The notes: generated by a model from the letters alone, not told the origin. A stretch of 11,008 bases of DNA from Verrucomicrobiota bacterium (GCA_003695015.1 RFJD01000255.1:1-11008), one strand, 5' to 3'. Shown: positions 1-7,653, counted from the stretch's first letter. A program made the numbers and translations.

Positions 1-1254
1 TACTCGCCCTTCCTGTTCCACGGAGGCGTGCCGGAGAATCCCTGGGACCAGACCGCTCCGCGGGGCAATTGGATGAACGGCGGCCGGCCGACGGCCATCG
101 GCGAGCTGTTCGCCGCCTGGGACGGGGACCGCACCATCCGCGGTTTCACCCCGTACTTCCTCCACTCGCAGGCCACCCGCAAACGGCTGAAGAACGGCGG
201 CGGCTACCGGCTCCAGCCGGGCACCATCCGAGAATCCGGCCCCGACACGCAATTCGTCCTCGTCCCGGCCGGCGACGGAGCCTGGCACATCGTTTCGTTG
301 GCCGACGGCGCCCGCCTCTGGAGCAACGGCTCGGTTCTGCGGCTCGTTCCGGCCGGAGCGGTGGGCGCCGAGGTGACATGGGAAATCCGGCCGGCGGGCA
401 ACGGCTGGCACTACATCCAACTGGCCAATGTCGGCTGGCGGCTCCGCTGCGCCGACGTCCTCGACGACGGCACCACCGATCCCGTTGGCGTCCGTTTCGG
501 TCTCGCCAAACCCAACACCGCCAGCGCCGAGACGCGGTTCTTCCTCGTCAAACCCTGGCAGCCGGTCCCCGTCGAGCCGCCCGCCCCGCCGCCCTTCCTC
601 ACCGCGGAGAGGGACGGTCCCTCCGTGCGGCTGACCTGGGGCGAATCCCCCTCCGCCGATCGGTGGGCCTACCTGCTGCGCCGGCGGCTCGAACCGGACG
701 GCGAATGGTTGCCCCTGCTTTCGCGGACCAGGGAAACGAGCTTCGTGGACGACCTGATCTTCAGCGGCCAAACCTACACCTACGAAGTCCGCACCATCGA
801 CTGGACCGGGCTGGAGTCCACGCCGCGCCGGACGGTCATCGAAATCCCGGTGCCGCCGGTGCGGAACTATGCGTGGTGGGCGGGCGAGGTTTTCGGCCCC
901 GAACCCGGTCCCGAGGCCGACCCGGCGGCCGATCCGGATGGCGACGGACGCCCGAACCTTTGGGAGTACGTGTTGATTACGGACCCGCTGGCGCCGGAGC
1001 CCGCGCCTTTCGGCCTGTTCATGGACGAGGTCGGGCGCTTGTTCCTGCGTGTTCGGTTCCGCGAGCGCATGCCGGATTACCGGGTGATTTACGAGTTCAG
1101 CCCCCGGCTGGGGCCGGAGGCCGACTGGCAGTCGTTCCGGCCGCTCCTGACCGTGGCGGGCGAGGGGGAGGGCGAACACGTGGTCAGACCGCCGGATTTC
1201 GGCACGGGGACCGGGTTCTTCCGGCTGCGGCTCGAACCGCGCCAGACGCCCTGA
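1..1254 (+). CDS. Partial exported multidomain protein (beta-trefoil-like, Fn3, NLxEY module), 5' end outside window
   Basis: The frame is open from the first base, so the gene starts upstream; the GTG at 28 lies within the reading frame and is probably not the start. 417 residues are visible. Residues 1-60 are unrecognised. About 70-184 look like a weak ricin-type beta-trefoil (repeats such as GDGAWHIVSLADG and GNGWHYIQLANVG). A proline-rich linker (about 187-198) leads to a fibronectin type III domain (about 195-283, with RLTW and TYTYEVRTID strands). The C-terminal part holds DPDGDGRPNLWEYVLITDP (311-329), a calcium-binding, thrombospondin-3-like motif followed by a beta module ending in FFRLRLEP. 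Such tails are common on exported Verrucomicrobiota proteins, so secretion or surface location is inferred; any signal peptide would lie outside the window. The catalytic or binding role is unknown. Trefoil and Fn3 domains usually accompany carbohydrate-active enzymes, but no catalytic domain is visible here. Confidence 0.8.
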   Translation, partial: YSPFLFHGGVPENPWDQTAPRGNWMNGGRPTAIGELFAAWDGDRTIRGFTPYFLHSQATRKRLKNGGGYRLQPGTIRESGPDTQFVLVPAGDGAWHIVSLADGARLWSNGSVLRLVPAGAVGAEVTWEIRPAGNGWHYIQLANVGWRLRCADVLDDGTTDPVGVRFGLAKPNTASAETRFFLVKPWQPVPVEPPAPPPFLTAERDGPSVRLTWGESPSADRWAYLLRRRLEPDGEWLPLLSRTRETSFVDDLIFSGQTYTYEVRTIDWTGLESTPRRTVIEIPVPPVRNYAWWAGEVFGPEPGPEADPAADPDGDGRPNLWEYVLITDPLAPEPAPFGLFMDEVGRLFLRVRFRERMPDYRVIYEFSPRLGPEADWQSFRPLLTVAGEGEGEHVVRPPDFGTGTGFFRLRLEPRQTP

Positions 1255-1257
1255 GCG

Positions 1258-1288
1258 GCCCGGTCGCGCCGACGGTTGCGCGCCGGGC
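1258..1288 (+). terminator. GC-only stem-loop just after the first gene
   Basis: Four bases past the TGA stop there is an 11-bp stem: GCCCGG (1258-1263) plus CGCGC (1265-1269) pairs with GCGCG (1278-1282) plus CCGGGC (1283-1288). One T (1264) is bulged and the loop is 8 nt. No T-tract follows, so a classical intrinsic terminator is not shown. It could be a weak terminator or a 3'-end-stabilising stem between this gene and the cyclophilin gene 24 bp further on. In DNA this GC-rich, chance stems are frequent. Confidence 0.35.
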
Positions 1289-1312
1289 GAACTGCCGGCA
1301 TTCTGCCGCCCC

Positions 1313-2512
1313 ATGAACGGTCATTGGCACCAGCGGCACGGCGGGCGCGCCGGCGGGTGGGCCTTGGTTGTGGGTCTGATGCTCGCGGCTTCGGCCGTTC
1401 GCGGCGCGGACGAGGGGCTTTTCGCCGACTTCCACACTTCGTTGGGCGATTTCACCTGCCGGCTCGAGTTTGCGAAGACGCCGCGGACGGTGGCGAATTT
1501 CGTCGGCCTGGCCACCGGCCGGCGGGCGTGGATGGATCCCGCCACCGGGGCGGTCCGCCGGGCGCCGTTTTACGACGGGCTGACGTTTCACCGGGTGATC
1601 GCCGGATTCATGATCCAAGGCGGCTCGCCCAACGGCTTGGGGACCGACGGCCCCGGCTATGCCTTTCGCGACGAGTTCGACCCGGAGTTGCGTCACGACG
1701 GGCCGGGGGTGTTGTCCATGGCCAACTCGGGCCCCAACTCGAACGGCTCGCAGTTCTTCATCACCGTGGCGGCCACGCCGTGGCTGGACGGCCGCCACAC
1801 GGTGTTCGGCCGGGTGGTGGCCGGGATGGAGGTGGTGACCGCCATCAGCCAGGTGGCCACCGACGCGCAGGACCGTCCGGTGGAGCCGGTGGTGATCCGG
1901 GGCATCGACATCCGGGCGGTCGGTCCCGCGGCGGAGGCGTTCGACCCGGACGCCCACGGCCTGCCGGTGGTCGAACCGGCGGCCTTGTCGATTCGGCGCG
2001 TACCCGGGGGGATCGAGCTGGTTTATCCGGAAAGCCTGTTTGCCCAGCACTACCTTCGGTCCGGCGATCTGGACGGCGCTTGGACGGTCGAACCGCTCGG
2101 ACTCGATCTGGCGGCGCCGGCCCAAACCAGCCGTCGGTTGGCCGCGGAGGGGCGCGCCCGGTTCTTTGCGTTGACGCGCGTCCGCTATGGCGAATCGACA
2201 CTGGCGCCGCGGTCGTTGGCCGGCCGGACGCTGACGCTGGTTCTGCCCGGGACGGCCGGCGAGTTGGAGGTTCGTTTCGATGACAGCGGCGGCGGCTCCT
2301 ACACGCTGGGTGGCGACACCGGGACGGTGGGTGGCTACGTGTGGCTGCAGGAGCCGTGGCGCGGACGGCTCTGGCCGATCGAATTCAGCGGGCTGGTGCC
2401 GATGACGTTGCGGCTGGATTTCAGCTCGGAAACGGCGGGGACCTACAGCGGCACGGCCCATGCGGCCACGCCCTTCGCCATCGAGGGGGCATTTCGGTTG
2501 GAGGGGCCCTGA
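1313..2512 (+). CDS. Exported cyclophilin-type peptidyl-prolyl cis-trans isomerase with C-terminal beta modules
   Basis: Catalyses cis-trans isomerisation of Xaa-Pro bonds, here probably outside the cytoplasm as a folding helper. Residues 1-31 form a signal peptide: basic start, hydrophobic WALVVGLMLAASA, likely cleavage near VRG/ADE. The cyclophilin domain spans about 36-203 and keeps the active-site set known from human CypA: R94 in FHR, F99/M100/Q102 in FMIQGG, F149 in NGSQFFI, W157-L158 and H162 in WLDGRHTVFG. The last 200 residues are not needed for activity. About 224-295 resemble the 'DLxxxW...RFFAL' module of Verrucomicrobiota exported proteins, and about 305-399 form a beta-rich GTYSGT...FRLEG domain of unknown function. 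Bacterial PpiA/PpiB are about 160-190 residues, so at 399 this protein is about twice as long. No Shine-Dalgarno precedes the ATG (upstream bases are ctgccgcccc), but it sits right before the signal peptide. Confidence 0.92.
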   Translation: MNGHWHQRHGGRAGGWALVVGLMLAASAVRGADEGLFADFHTSLGDFTCRLEFAKTPRTVANFVGLATGRRAWMDPATGAVRRAPFYDGLTFHRVIAGFMIQGGSPNGLGTDGPGYAFRDEFDPELRHDGPGVLSMANSGPNSNGSQFFITVAATPWLDGRHTVFGRVVAGMEVVTAISQVATDAQDRPVEPVVIRGIDIRAVGPAAEAFDPDAHGLPVVEPAALSIRRVPGGIELVYPESLFAQHYLRSGDLDGAWTVEPLGLDLAAPAQTSRRLAAEGRARFFALTRVRYGESTLAPRSLAGRTLTLVLPGTAGELEVRFDDSGGGSYTLGGDTGTVGGYVWLQEPWRGRLWPIEFSGLVPMTLRLDFSSETAGTYSGTAHAATPFAIEGAFRLEGP

Positions 2513-2590
2513 GGCCGGGCCGGCGCCTGACGGTGGCGAGCCGGGCAAGGGCCTTGGGGTCCAGTCCTCGCGGCAAGGTCGAGGCGCCCG

Positions 2591-2630
2591 TTGACGGTCG
2601 GGGCGCGGATGATAAGGTGCCCGGCCGGGC
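2591..2630 (+). promoter_or_regulatory. Possible promoter and 12-bp palindrome upstream of the MFS gene
   Basis: The 141-bp gap between the cyclophilin and MFS genes holds TTGACG (2591-2596), a good -35-like hexamer. The best -10 at workable spacing is only TAAGGT (2613-2618, 16-bp spacer). A perfect palindrome GCCCGGCCGGGC lies at 2619-2630, 23 bp before the chosen ATG, where an operator would sit. No regulator gene is adjacent. A weak bulged hairpin (2520-2544) follows the cyclophilin stop. All three are low-confidence because GC-rich DNA yields such patterns by chance. Confidence 0.2.
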
Positions 2631-2653
2631 GCCGTGGGACCTCGGGCGGAGGC

Positions 2654-3973
2654 ATGGCCGGCGGCGCCGGTTCGATCCAGGTTTTCCGTGCGATGCGCCG
2701 CCGTCCTGCCGTGGCATTCGTGTTGGTGACGCTCTTCCTCGACGTGCTCGGGGTGGGGCTGGTCATTCCCATCTTGCCGCGGCTGATCGAGCAGTTGTGC
2801 GGGGGCGATCTGCCGGCGGCATCGCATGTGTTCGGTTGGCTGGCGGCGTTGTACTCGCTGATGCAGTTCGGCTTCGCGCCGCTGCTGGGGAGTTTGTCGG
2901 ACCGGTTCGGGCGGCGGCCGGTGCTGTTGCTCTCGTTGCTGGGGTCGGGCCTGGACTATCTGCTGCTGGCTTGGGCGCCCACGCTGGGGTGGTTTTTCCT
3001 GGGGCGGGCGGTTTCGGGCGTCACCGGCGCGAGCATCACCACCGCCAGCGCCTACATCGCGGACGTGACGCCGCCGGAGCGGCGGGCCTCGACGTTCGGG
3101 CTGTTGGGGGCGACGTTCGGGCTGGGGTTCATCGCGGGGCCGGCGGTGGGCGGGTTGTTGGGGGATCTGGGCTTGCGGCTGCCGTTCCTGGTGGCGGCCG
3201 GGTTGACGCTGTTGAACTGGCTCTACGGGTTGTGGGTGTTGCCCGAATCGTTGGAGCGGAAGCATCGCCGGGCGTTTTCCTGGAAGCGATCCAACCCGGT
3301 GGGCGCACTGTTGGCGTTGCGGCGCTATCCGGTGGTGCTGGGGCTGGCGGCGGTGTTCTTCCTGCTGCATCTGGCGCAATCCTGCCTCCACAGCACGTGG
3401 GTGCTCTACACGGGATACCGGTACGGGTGGACGGTCGGGGAGACGGGCCTGTCGCTGGCGGTGGTGGGGGCCTCCGCCATGATCGTCCAAGGCGGGCTGG
3501 TGCGGGTGATCGTGCCGCGGATCGGCGAAGCGCGGGGGATCCGGTGGGGGTTGACGATCAGCATGCTGGCGATGGCGGGATACGGGTTGGCGACGGAGGG
3601 GTGGATGATCTACGCGATCCTGGTCGTGGGGGCGTTGGGCGGGATCGCCGGGCCGTCGGCGCAGGGGCTGATTTCGCGCCGGGTGGCGCCGAACGAGCAG
3701 GGGGGCGTGCAGGGGGCGTTGTCCAGCTTGGCCAGCGTGGCGGGGATCGTGGGGCCGCCGGTGGCGGCGGGGTTGTTCGGCTACTTCGTCCGACCGGACG
3801 CGGTGGTGCATCTGCCGGGGGCGCCGTTCTTCCTGGCCTCCGGCTTGATCGCGGTGGCGCGGTGGGTGGCGGGCCGGGTTCTCCGGGGCGAAACCGCGGG
3901 CCGGGGCGAGCCGTCGGCGGCGTCGGCCGTCACAGGCCGCTCGGATGATCCAGAAACACCCAAGGCAGTTTGA
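2654..3973 (+). CDS. TCR/Tet-family MFS transporter (TetA-like drug/H+ antiporter)
   Basis: Predicted 12-helix inner-membrane antiporter that exports a small molecule in exchange for protons. Numbering from the ATG at 2654 (439 aa): helix 1 holds FLDVLGVGLVIPILP (about 28-42) with an in-membrane Asp (D30). The cytoplasmic loop 2-3 motif A is GSLSDRFGRRP (79-89). Motif C of the antiporter subgroup is GLGFIAGPAVGG (156-167). IAGPSAQGLISRRVAPNEQG and IVGPPV follow in the second half. These match TetA-like proteins closely, but the substrate cannot be read from sequence and tetracycline resistance should not be assumed. No tetR-like gene is adjacent. Start choice: ATG 2654 has GGAGG two bases upstream; ATG 2693 fits the family N-terminus (MRRRPAVAF) equally well; a TTG at 2591 would add 21 unlikely residues. 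The wobble bases are strongly G-biased. The 3' end overlaps the opposite-strand NIF3 gene by 44 bp. Confidence 0.9.
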   Translation: MAGGAGSIQVFRAMRRRPAVAFVLVTLFLDVLGVGLVIPILPRLIEQLCGGDLPAASHVFGWLAALYSLMQFGFAPLLGSLSDRFGRRPVLLLSLLGSGLDYLLLAWAPTLGWFFLGRAVSGVTGASITTASAYIADVTPPERRASTFGLLGATFGLGFIAGPAVGGLLGDLGLRLPFLVAAGLTLLNWLYGLWVLPESLERKHRRAFSWKRSNPVGALLALRRYPVVLGLAAVFFLLHLAQSCLHSTWVLYTGYRYGWTVGETGLSLAVVGASAMIVQGGLVRVIVPRIGEARGIRWGLTISMLAMAGYGLATEGWMIYAILVVGALGGIAGPSAQGLISRRVAPNEQGGVQGALSSLASVAGIVGPPVAAGLFGYFVRPDAVVHLPGAPFFLASGLIAVARWVAGRVLRGETAGRGEPSAASAVTGRSDDPETPKAV

Positions 3974-4691
3974 ACTTCCGGGAGAGATGGGCGGCCAAGG
4001 CTTTGACACCGAAGGTCTCGGTGGCGTAGTGGCCGGCGTAAAGGACGTTGATCCCGAGATCCTCCGCCAGGCCGTGGGTCCAATGCGGGCCCTCCCCGGT
4101 GATGAACGTATCCACGCCTTCCTCGGCGGCCTGGCCGAGGTCCTCGCCCGCCGCGCCGCTGACGATGCCGATGCGGCGGCAGGTGGCCGGCCCGCCGGGC
4201 AGGAGCCGGACCGGTCCGCCCACGGCCGCCTCGAGTTTCGCCACGAGACGGTCGCGCGCGATGCGGGTGGCGATGCGCCGTCCCAGGTGGACGCCCCGGG
4301 AGAAAAAGAAGGGTTCGGTGCGGGAGAAGCCGAGGGCCCGGGCGAGCTGGACGTTGTTGCCGTAGCGCGGATGGGCGTCGAGCGGCAGGTGGGAGCTGTA
4401 CACCGCGAGGTCGTGGTCGAGCAACAACCGCAGGAGCGAGTAGCGGCGTCCGGTCCAAGGGAACGAGCCGTTCCAGAACAGGCCGTGATGGACCAGCAGC
4501 AGATCAGCGCCGGCTTCGACGGCCATTTGGATGGTGGTGTGGGTGGCGTCCACGGCGGCGGCCAGGCGGCGGACACGGCCGCGGTTGGCGACCTGGAGGC
4601 CGTTGGCGGCGGCGGGCCAGTCCTGGCAGCCTTCCAGGCGCAGCAGGCGGTCGCAGTAGGCGGTCAGTTCATCGAGGCGGACGGCGGCCAT
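3930..4691 (-). CDS. NIF3/YbgI family dinuclear metal-centre protein
   Basis: Member of the NIF3 (DUF34) family, conserved toroidal hexamers with a two-metal site whose biochemical role is still unsettled; database labels such as 'GTP cyclohydrolase 1 type 2 homolog' are tentative. Numbering from the ATG at 4691 (253 aa, close to E. coli YbgI at about 247): the metal ligands expected by family alignment are H68-H69 in LLLVHHGLFW, D105 in SSHLPLDAHPRYGNN, and H221/E225 in AGHYATETFG. FITGEGPHWT (197-206) is also family-typical. All key residues are present, so the protein looks intact. The frame stays open to 4814, but MAAVRLDELTAYCDRLL matches the family N-terminus, so the shorter form is preferred. 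No Shine-Dalgarno is seen. It is transcribed divergently from speA and converges with the MFS gene with overlapping 3' ends; no functional link with either neighbour is evident. Confidence 0.93.
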   Translation of the reverse strand: MAAVRLDELTAYCDRLLRLEGCQDWPAAANGLQVANRGRVRRLAAAVDATHTTIQMAVEAGADLLLVHHGLFWNGSFPWTGRRYSLLRLLLDHDLAVYSSHLPLDAHPRYGNNVQLARALGFSRTEPFFFSRGVHLGRRIATRIARDRLVAKLEAAVGGPVRLLPGGPATCRRIGIVSGAAGEDLGQAAEEGVDTFITGEGPHWTHGLAEDLGINVLYAGHYATETFGVKALAAHLSRKFKLPWVFLDHPSGL

Positions 4692-4849
4692 GGCAGGAGC
4701 AAAGCAAAGACTTGCATCCGTGGCCAAGCGGCTTTTGATAGCGTCTTTCGATGGCCGCCCGCCGCGGGCGCGGGTGCGGATCGGGGAGAACCGGGCCATC
4801 GCAACCAGAACCACATCCTGAGCCGGACCCGACCGGTTTTGTGAGAGGC
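4692..4849. promoter_or_regulatory. Divergent intergenic region between the NIF3 gene and speA
   Basis: This 158-bp gap must hold the start signals of both divergent genes. Positions about 4695-4752 are visibly richer in A/T than the surroundings (for example aaagcaaaga and gcttttgatagc), as expected for promoter DNA. TTGATA (4735-4740) resembles a -35 on the plus strand but has no convincing -10 at 16-18 bp. I cannot assign exact promoters. A GAGAGG (4843-4848) lies one base before the speA ATG, too close for a standard ribosome site. Confidence 0.4.
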
Positions 4850-6790
4850 ATGAACGACACGAGCACGAATCCGGGCTGGGACATCCAGGCGGCGCGCGAG
4901 TTGTACCACATCGATCGCTGGGGCGCGGGTTACTTCGACATCGATCCGCAGGGGCGGGTGGTGGCCCACCCGACGCCCGGCAAGGGCCCGCCGGTGGTGT
5001 TGACGGAGTTGGTCAAGGAGGCCCGGGACCGGGGCCTGCGGCCGCCGTTGTTGATCCGGTTTCAGGACATCGTCCGGCACCGGGTCGAATCCATCAACCG
5101 CGCCTTTGCCGCCGCCATCCAGGATTGCGAGTACACCGGGCGCTATCGCGGCGTCTTCCCGGTGAAGGTCAACCAGCTCCGGGAGGTGGTCGAGGAGATC
5201 CTGGACGCCGGCAAGCCGTTCGGCTTCGGGCTCGAGGTCGGCAGCAAGCCGGAGTTGTTCGCCGCCCTCGCGCTCCAAGAGGAGGAGGGCAGCCTTATCG
5301 TTTGCAACGGCTACAAGGACACCGCCTTCATCCGGATGGCCCTGATGGGCGTCAAGCTCGGCAAGGAGGTCATCCTGGTGGTCGAGAAACTCGAGGAACT
5401 GCGGCGCATCCTCGAACTGGCCGCCGAATGCCACGTCCAGCCGCTGGTCGGATTGCGCGTCCGGTTGCTGAGCAAGGGCGGCGGCCGTTGGGCCGCCAGC
5501 GGCGGGGAGGACGCCAAGTTCGGGCTGAGCACGATGGAGCTGTTGGTGGCGCTGCGGATGCTGGAGCAGGCGGGATTGAGGGACTCGCTCCGGCTGGTGC
5601 ATTTCCACATCGGCTCCCAGGTGCCGGACATCCTCCAGATCAAGAAGGCCGTCCAGGAGGCCGCCCGTTTCTACGCCAAACTGCGGAAGAAAGGGTTCCC
5701 GGTCCGCTACCTGGACGTCGGCGGCGGGCTGGGCGTGGACTACGTCGGCAGCCGCGCGCCCACGGAGAGTTCGACCAACTACAACCTCCAAGAGTACGCC
5801 AACGACGTGGTGTACTACGTGGGCACCGTCTGCCAGGACGAGGGCGTGCCCCATCCGGATCTCATCAGCGAAAGCGGCCGGGCCATCGTCGCCCACCACT
5901 GCGTGCTGGTGGTCGAGGCCTTCGGCTCCATCGCCAAGACCGAGGCGCCCCCCGGCCTCCTGGAGTTCGGGCCGGACGAACATCCCCTGGTGAAGGAGCT
6001 GATCGAAATCCGCGACAACCTCCCGCAACTCAACGTGCTGGAGGCCATCCACGACGCCATCGAGCGGCGGGACGACGCCCAGGCCATGTTCACCCTCGGC
6101 ATGCTCGACCTCGAGGAAAAGGCCAAGATCGAGCACCTCTACTGGGAGATCGCCGACCGCGTGGTGCGGCACTTCAAGTCCCACCGCTACATTCCCGAGG
6201 AAATCCGGCGGCTGGCCAGCAGTCTGGGTGAGCAATACCTCTGCAACTTCTCGGTGTTCCAGTCCCTCCTGGACCACTGGGCCTTGGGGCAATTGTTCCC
6301 CATCATGCCCATCGAGCGGCTCGACGAACGTCCCACCCGCGAGGCCACCTTGGTGGACATCACCTGCGATTCCGACGGCCAGGTGACCCAGTTCATCGAG
6401 TTGGAGGAGCCGCGCGACACCCTGCCGCTTCATGCCCTGGGGCGCAACGGCAACGGCGAGGCCGAGCCCTACCTGCTGGGCTTGTTCCTCACCGGGGCCT
6501 ATCAGGACATCATGGGCGACCTCCACAACCTCTTCGGCCGCGTCCACGAGATCCATGTGTTCCTCGATCCCGACGAGGACTGCGGCTACTACATCGAGGA
6601 GGCCATCGAGGGAACCTCGATCCTCCAGGCGCTCACCGCCGTCCAGTACGACGAACGGGAGCTGAAGAAGCAGATGAAGCTGCAGATCGACCGCGCCATC
6701 AAGTCCGACCGCCTCAAGCCCTCGGAGGGGATGCGCTGGCTGGACGAATACGACCGCGGCCTGCGGGAGTACACCTACCTGAAGCTTTGA
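4850..6790 (+). CDS. speA: Biosynthetic arginine decarboxylase (PLP-dependent, fold III)
   Basis: Converts L-arginine to agmatine and CO2, the first step of the agmatine route to putrescine and spermidine, in the cytoplasm. Numbering from ATG 4850 (646 aa; E. coli SpeA is about 658): the N-terminal arm is WDIQAARELYHIDRWGAGYFDI. The Schiff-base lysine is K106 in FPVKVNQ. EVGSKPEL (129-136), HFHIGSQ (251-257), the glycine loop DVGGGLGVDY (289-298) for PLP phosphate, and SESGRA (340-345) are all in family order. GAYQDIMGDLHNLFGRVH and the C-terminal GLREYTYL complete the fold. The reading frame is open from 4751, but the extra 33 residues are Arg/Gly/Pro-rich and the homologous sequence starts at MNDTSTNPGW. 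The next gene begins 20 bp downstream, suggesting an operon. No agmatinase or agmatine deiminase gene lies in the window, so the later steps are encoded elsewhere. Confidence 0.96.
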   Translation: MNDTSTNPGWDIQAARELYHIDRWGAGYFDIDPQGRVVAHPTPGKGPPVVLTELVKEARDRGLRPPLLIRFQDIVRHRVESINRAFAAAIQDCEYTGRYRGVFPVKVNQLREVVEEILDAGKPFGFGLEVGSKPELFAALALQEEEGSLIVCNGYKDTAFIRMALMGVKLGKEVILVVEKLEELRRILELAAECHVQPLVGLRVRLLSKGGGRWAASGGEDAKFGLSTMELLVALRMLEQAGLRDSLRLVHFHIGSQVPDILQIKKAVQEAARFYAKLRKKGFPVRYLDVGGGLGVDYVGSRAPTESSTNYNLQEYANDVVYYVGTVCQDEGVPHPDLISESGRAIVAHHCVLVVEAFGSIAKTEAPPGLLEFGPDEHPLVKELIEIRDNLPQLNVLEAIHDAIERRDDAQAMFTLGMLDLEEKAKIEHLYWEIADRVVRHFKSHRYIPEEIRRLASSLGEQYLCNFSVFQSLLDHWALGQLFPIMPIERLDERPTREATLVDITCDSDGQVTQFIELEEPRDTLPLHALGRNGNGEAEPYLLGLFLTGAYQDIMGDLHNLFGRVHEIHVFLDPDEDCGYYIEEAIEGTSILQALTAVQYDERELKKQMKLQIDRAIKSDRLKPSEGMRWLDEYDRGLREYTYLKL

Positions 6791-6810
6791 ACGAAGTCCC
6801 GGCCGGCGGC

Positions 6811-7623
6811 ATGACAGAGCCACGCAGTCCCCACCCCGCCAACCCCGGCCCGCCCGCCGGCGAGCGTCCGCTGACCGGGCCGGAACGGCGCCGGGTGGTG
6901 CGCGCCTTGGCCGGTTTGTTCTGGGGATTGCCGCTGGCGTTGGTCACCGGTGTCCTGACCGCGCGGACGCCGCTTCTGGGCGAACTGCGGTTCGGCCCCG
7001 CGCTGCTGGCCTGCGGGTTGGTCGCTTGGTCCTGCCATTTGCTGGCGGCAGTCCGGACCGACGAACCCCACTGGCAGGCGCGAATCGAGGGCGCGCGCGT
7101 GCTGGCGGTGATCCTTTGCGGCCTGGCGCCTTTCCTGCACTGGTTCCAGCTCGCCCCGGCGCATCTGCATTACGCCGGCTGCGCCTTCGGGTTTCTTTTG
7201 GCGGGGTTGTGGTTGCTGGCCCGGATCAGCGGCGTGTTGGTGACGCTGGCCGGTTGGATCGAGCCGGACCGCCTCGAATCCGAAGCCCGCCATTTCCGCG
7301 GCGTGGTGTTGCCGTTGCTGGGCGGCGTGTTCGTGGTCTCGCTCGGCTGGGTGGTGTTGAACCACTCCCCGCTCGGCCCGCGGGCCCGGGCCAGCCTGGT
7401 GCCGTTGTTGGTCCGGGTGGACCTGACTTCGCTGCTGATGTTGGTGGCCGCCGTCGCCCTCAACATGGCCATGGCCTGGAAGCTGAAGGACGCGGTCCTG
7501 GAGGAGGTCTTCGAGGAACCGCCGGCAGAACCCGCCGCCCAAGCCGACGGGGTGGCTGCGGCCGCCGCCGACCCGCAACCTGCTTCGGCGGATCAGGCCG
7601 CGGACCCTGCGCCGGAATCCTGA
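6811..7623 (+). CDS. Six-helix membrane protein of unknown function
   Basis: I do not recognise the family. From ATG 6811 (270 aa) there is a Pro-rich N-terminus (1-26), then about six hydrophobic segments: roughly 30-51, 62-82, 95-116, 119-151 (long, maybe a hairpin), 165-184 and 204-222. The cytoplasmic-looking tail (233-270) is rich in Ala, Pro, Asp and Glu with no obvious fold. Short charged loops include RTDEPHWQARIEG and EPDRLESEARHF. No transport, sensor or enzyme motif is visible. It starts 20 bp after speA stops. A TTG at 6787 even overlaps the speA stop (TTGA) and would add eight residues, which would allow translational coupling; the ATG is preferred because the added residues are not domain-like. 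Co-transcription with speA is likely, but a polyamine-related role is only guilt by association. Confidence 0.8.
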   Translation: MTEPRSPHPANPGPPAGERPLTGPERRRVVRALAGLFWGLPLALVTGVLTARTPLLGELRFGPALLACGLVAWSCHLLAAVRTDEPHWQARIEGARVLAVILCGLAPFLHWFQLAPAHLHYAGCAFGFLLAGLWLLARISGVLVTLAGWIEPDRLESEARHFRGVVLPLLGGVFVVSLGWVVLNHSPLGPRARASLVPLLVRVDLTSLLMLVAAVALNMAMAWKLKDAVLEEVFEEPPAEPAAQADGVAAAAADPQPASADQAADPAPES

Positions 7624-7653
7624 GGCGGGCCCGGCGCTCAACCGCCTCCCGCC
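7624..7653. terminator. Bulged stem-loop in the convergent gap (possible bidirectional terminator)
   Basis: Only 14 bp separate the stops of the membrane-protein gene and the thioesterase gene. GGCGGG (7624-7629) plus GGCG (7633-7636) can pair with CGCC (7643-7646) plus CCCGCC (7648-7653), leaving CCC against T as an internal loop and a 6-nt loop. The right arm lies inside the thioesterase 3' end. It would work on both strands, but no T-tract flanks it, so this is a placement-based guess. Confidence 0.3.

Noticed and set aside
69..1316. 415-codon plus-strand frame over the first gene
   Set aside because: Arg/Pro/Ala-rich alternate frame; the competing frame shows Fn3 and DPDGDG modules.
2341..3948. 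535-codon plus-strand frame over the MFS gene
   Set aside because: Gly/Ala/Arg-rich alternate frame; the MFS frame has all family motifs.
2654..3973. Acquired tetracycline-resistance gene tetA
   Set aside because: The similarity is at family level, no tetR or mobile element is nearby and GC content matches the surroundings; a chromosomal transporter of unknown substrate is the safer call.
1184..4576. 1130-codon open frame on the minus strand across the cyclophilin, MFS and NIF3 genes
   Set aside because: It is antisense to two clearly recognised genes and frame-shifted against the third; its translation is Arg/Pro/Gln/His-rich low-complexity sequence, typical of shadow frames in GC-rich DNA.
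3945..4844. 299-codon plus-strand frame opposite the NIF3 gene
   Set aside because: Antisense shadow with no domain; the minus-strand NIF3 frame has all metal-ligand motifs.
4664..6823. 719-codon minus-strand frame covering speA
   Set aside because: Mirror of speA codons; leucine/valine/aspartate-rich shadow with no motif, while speA is unmistakable.
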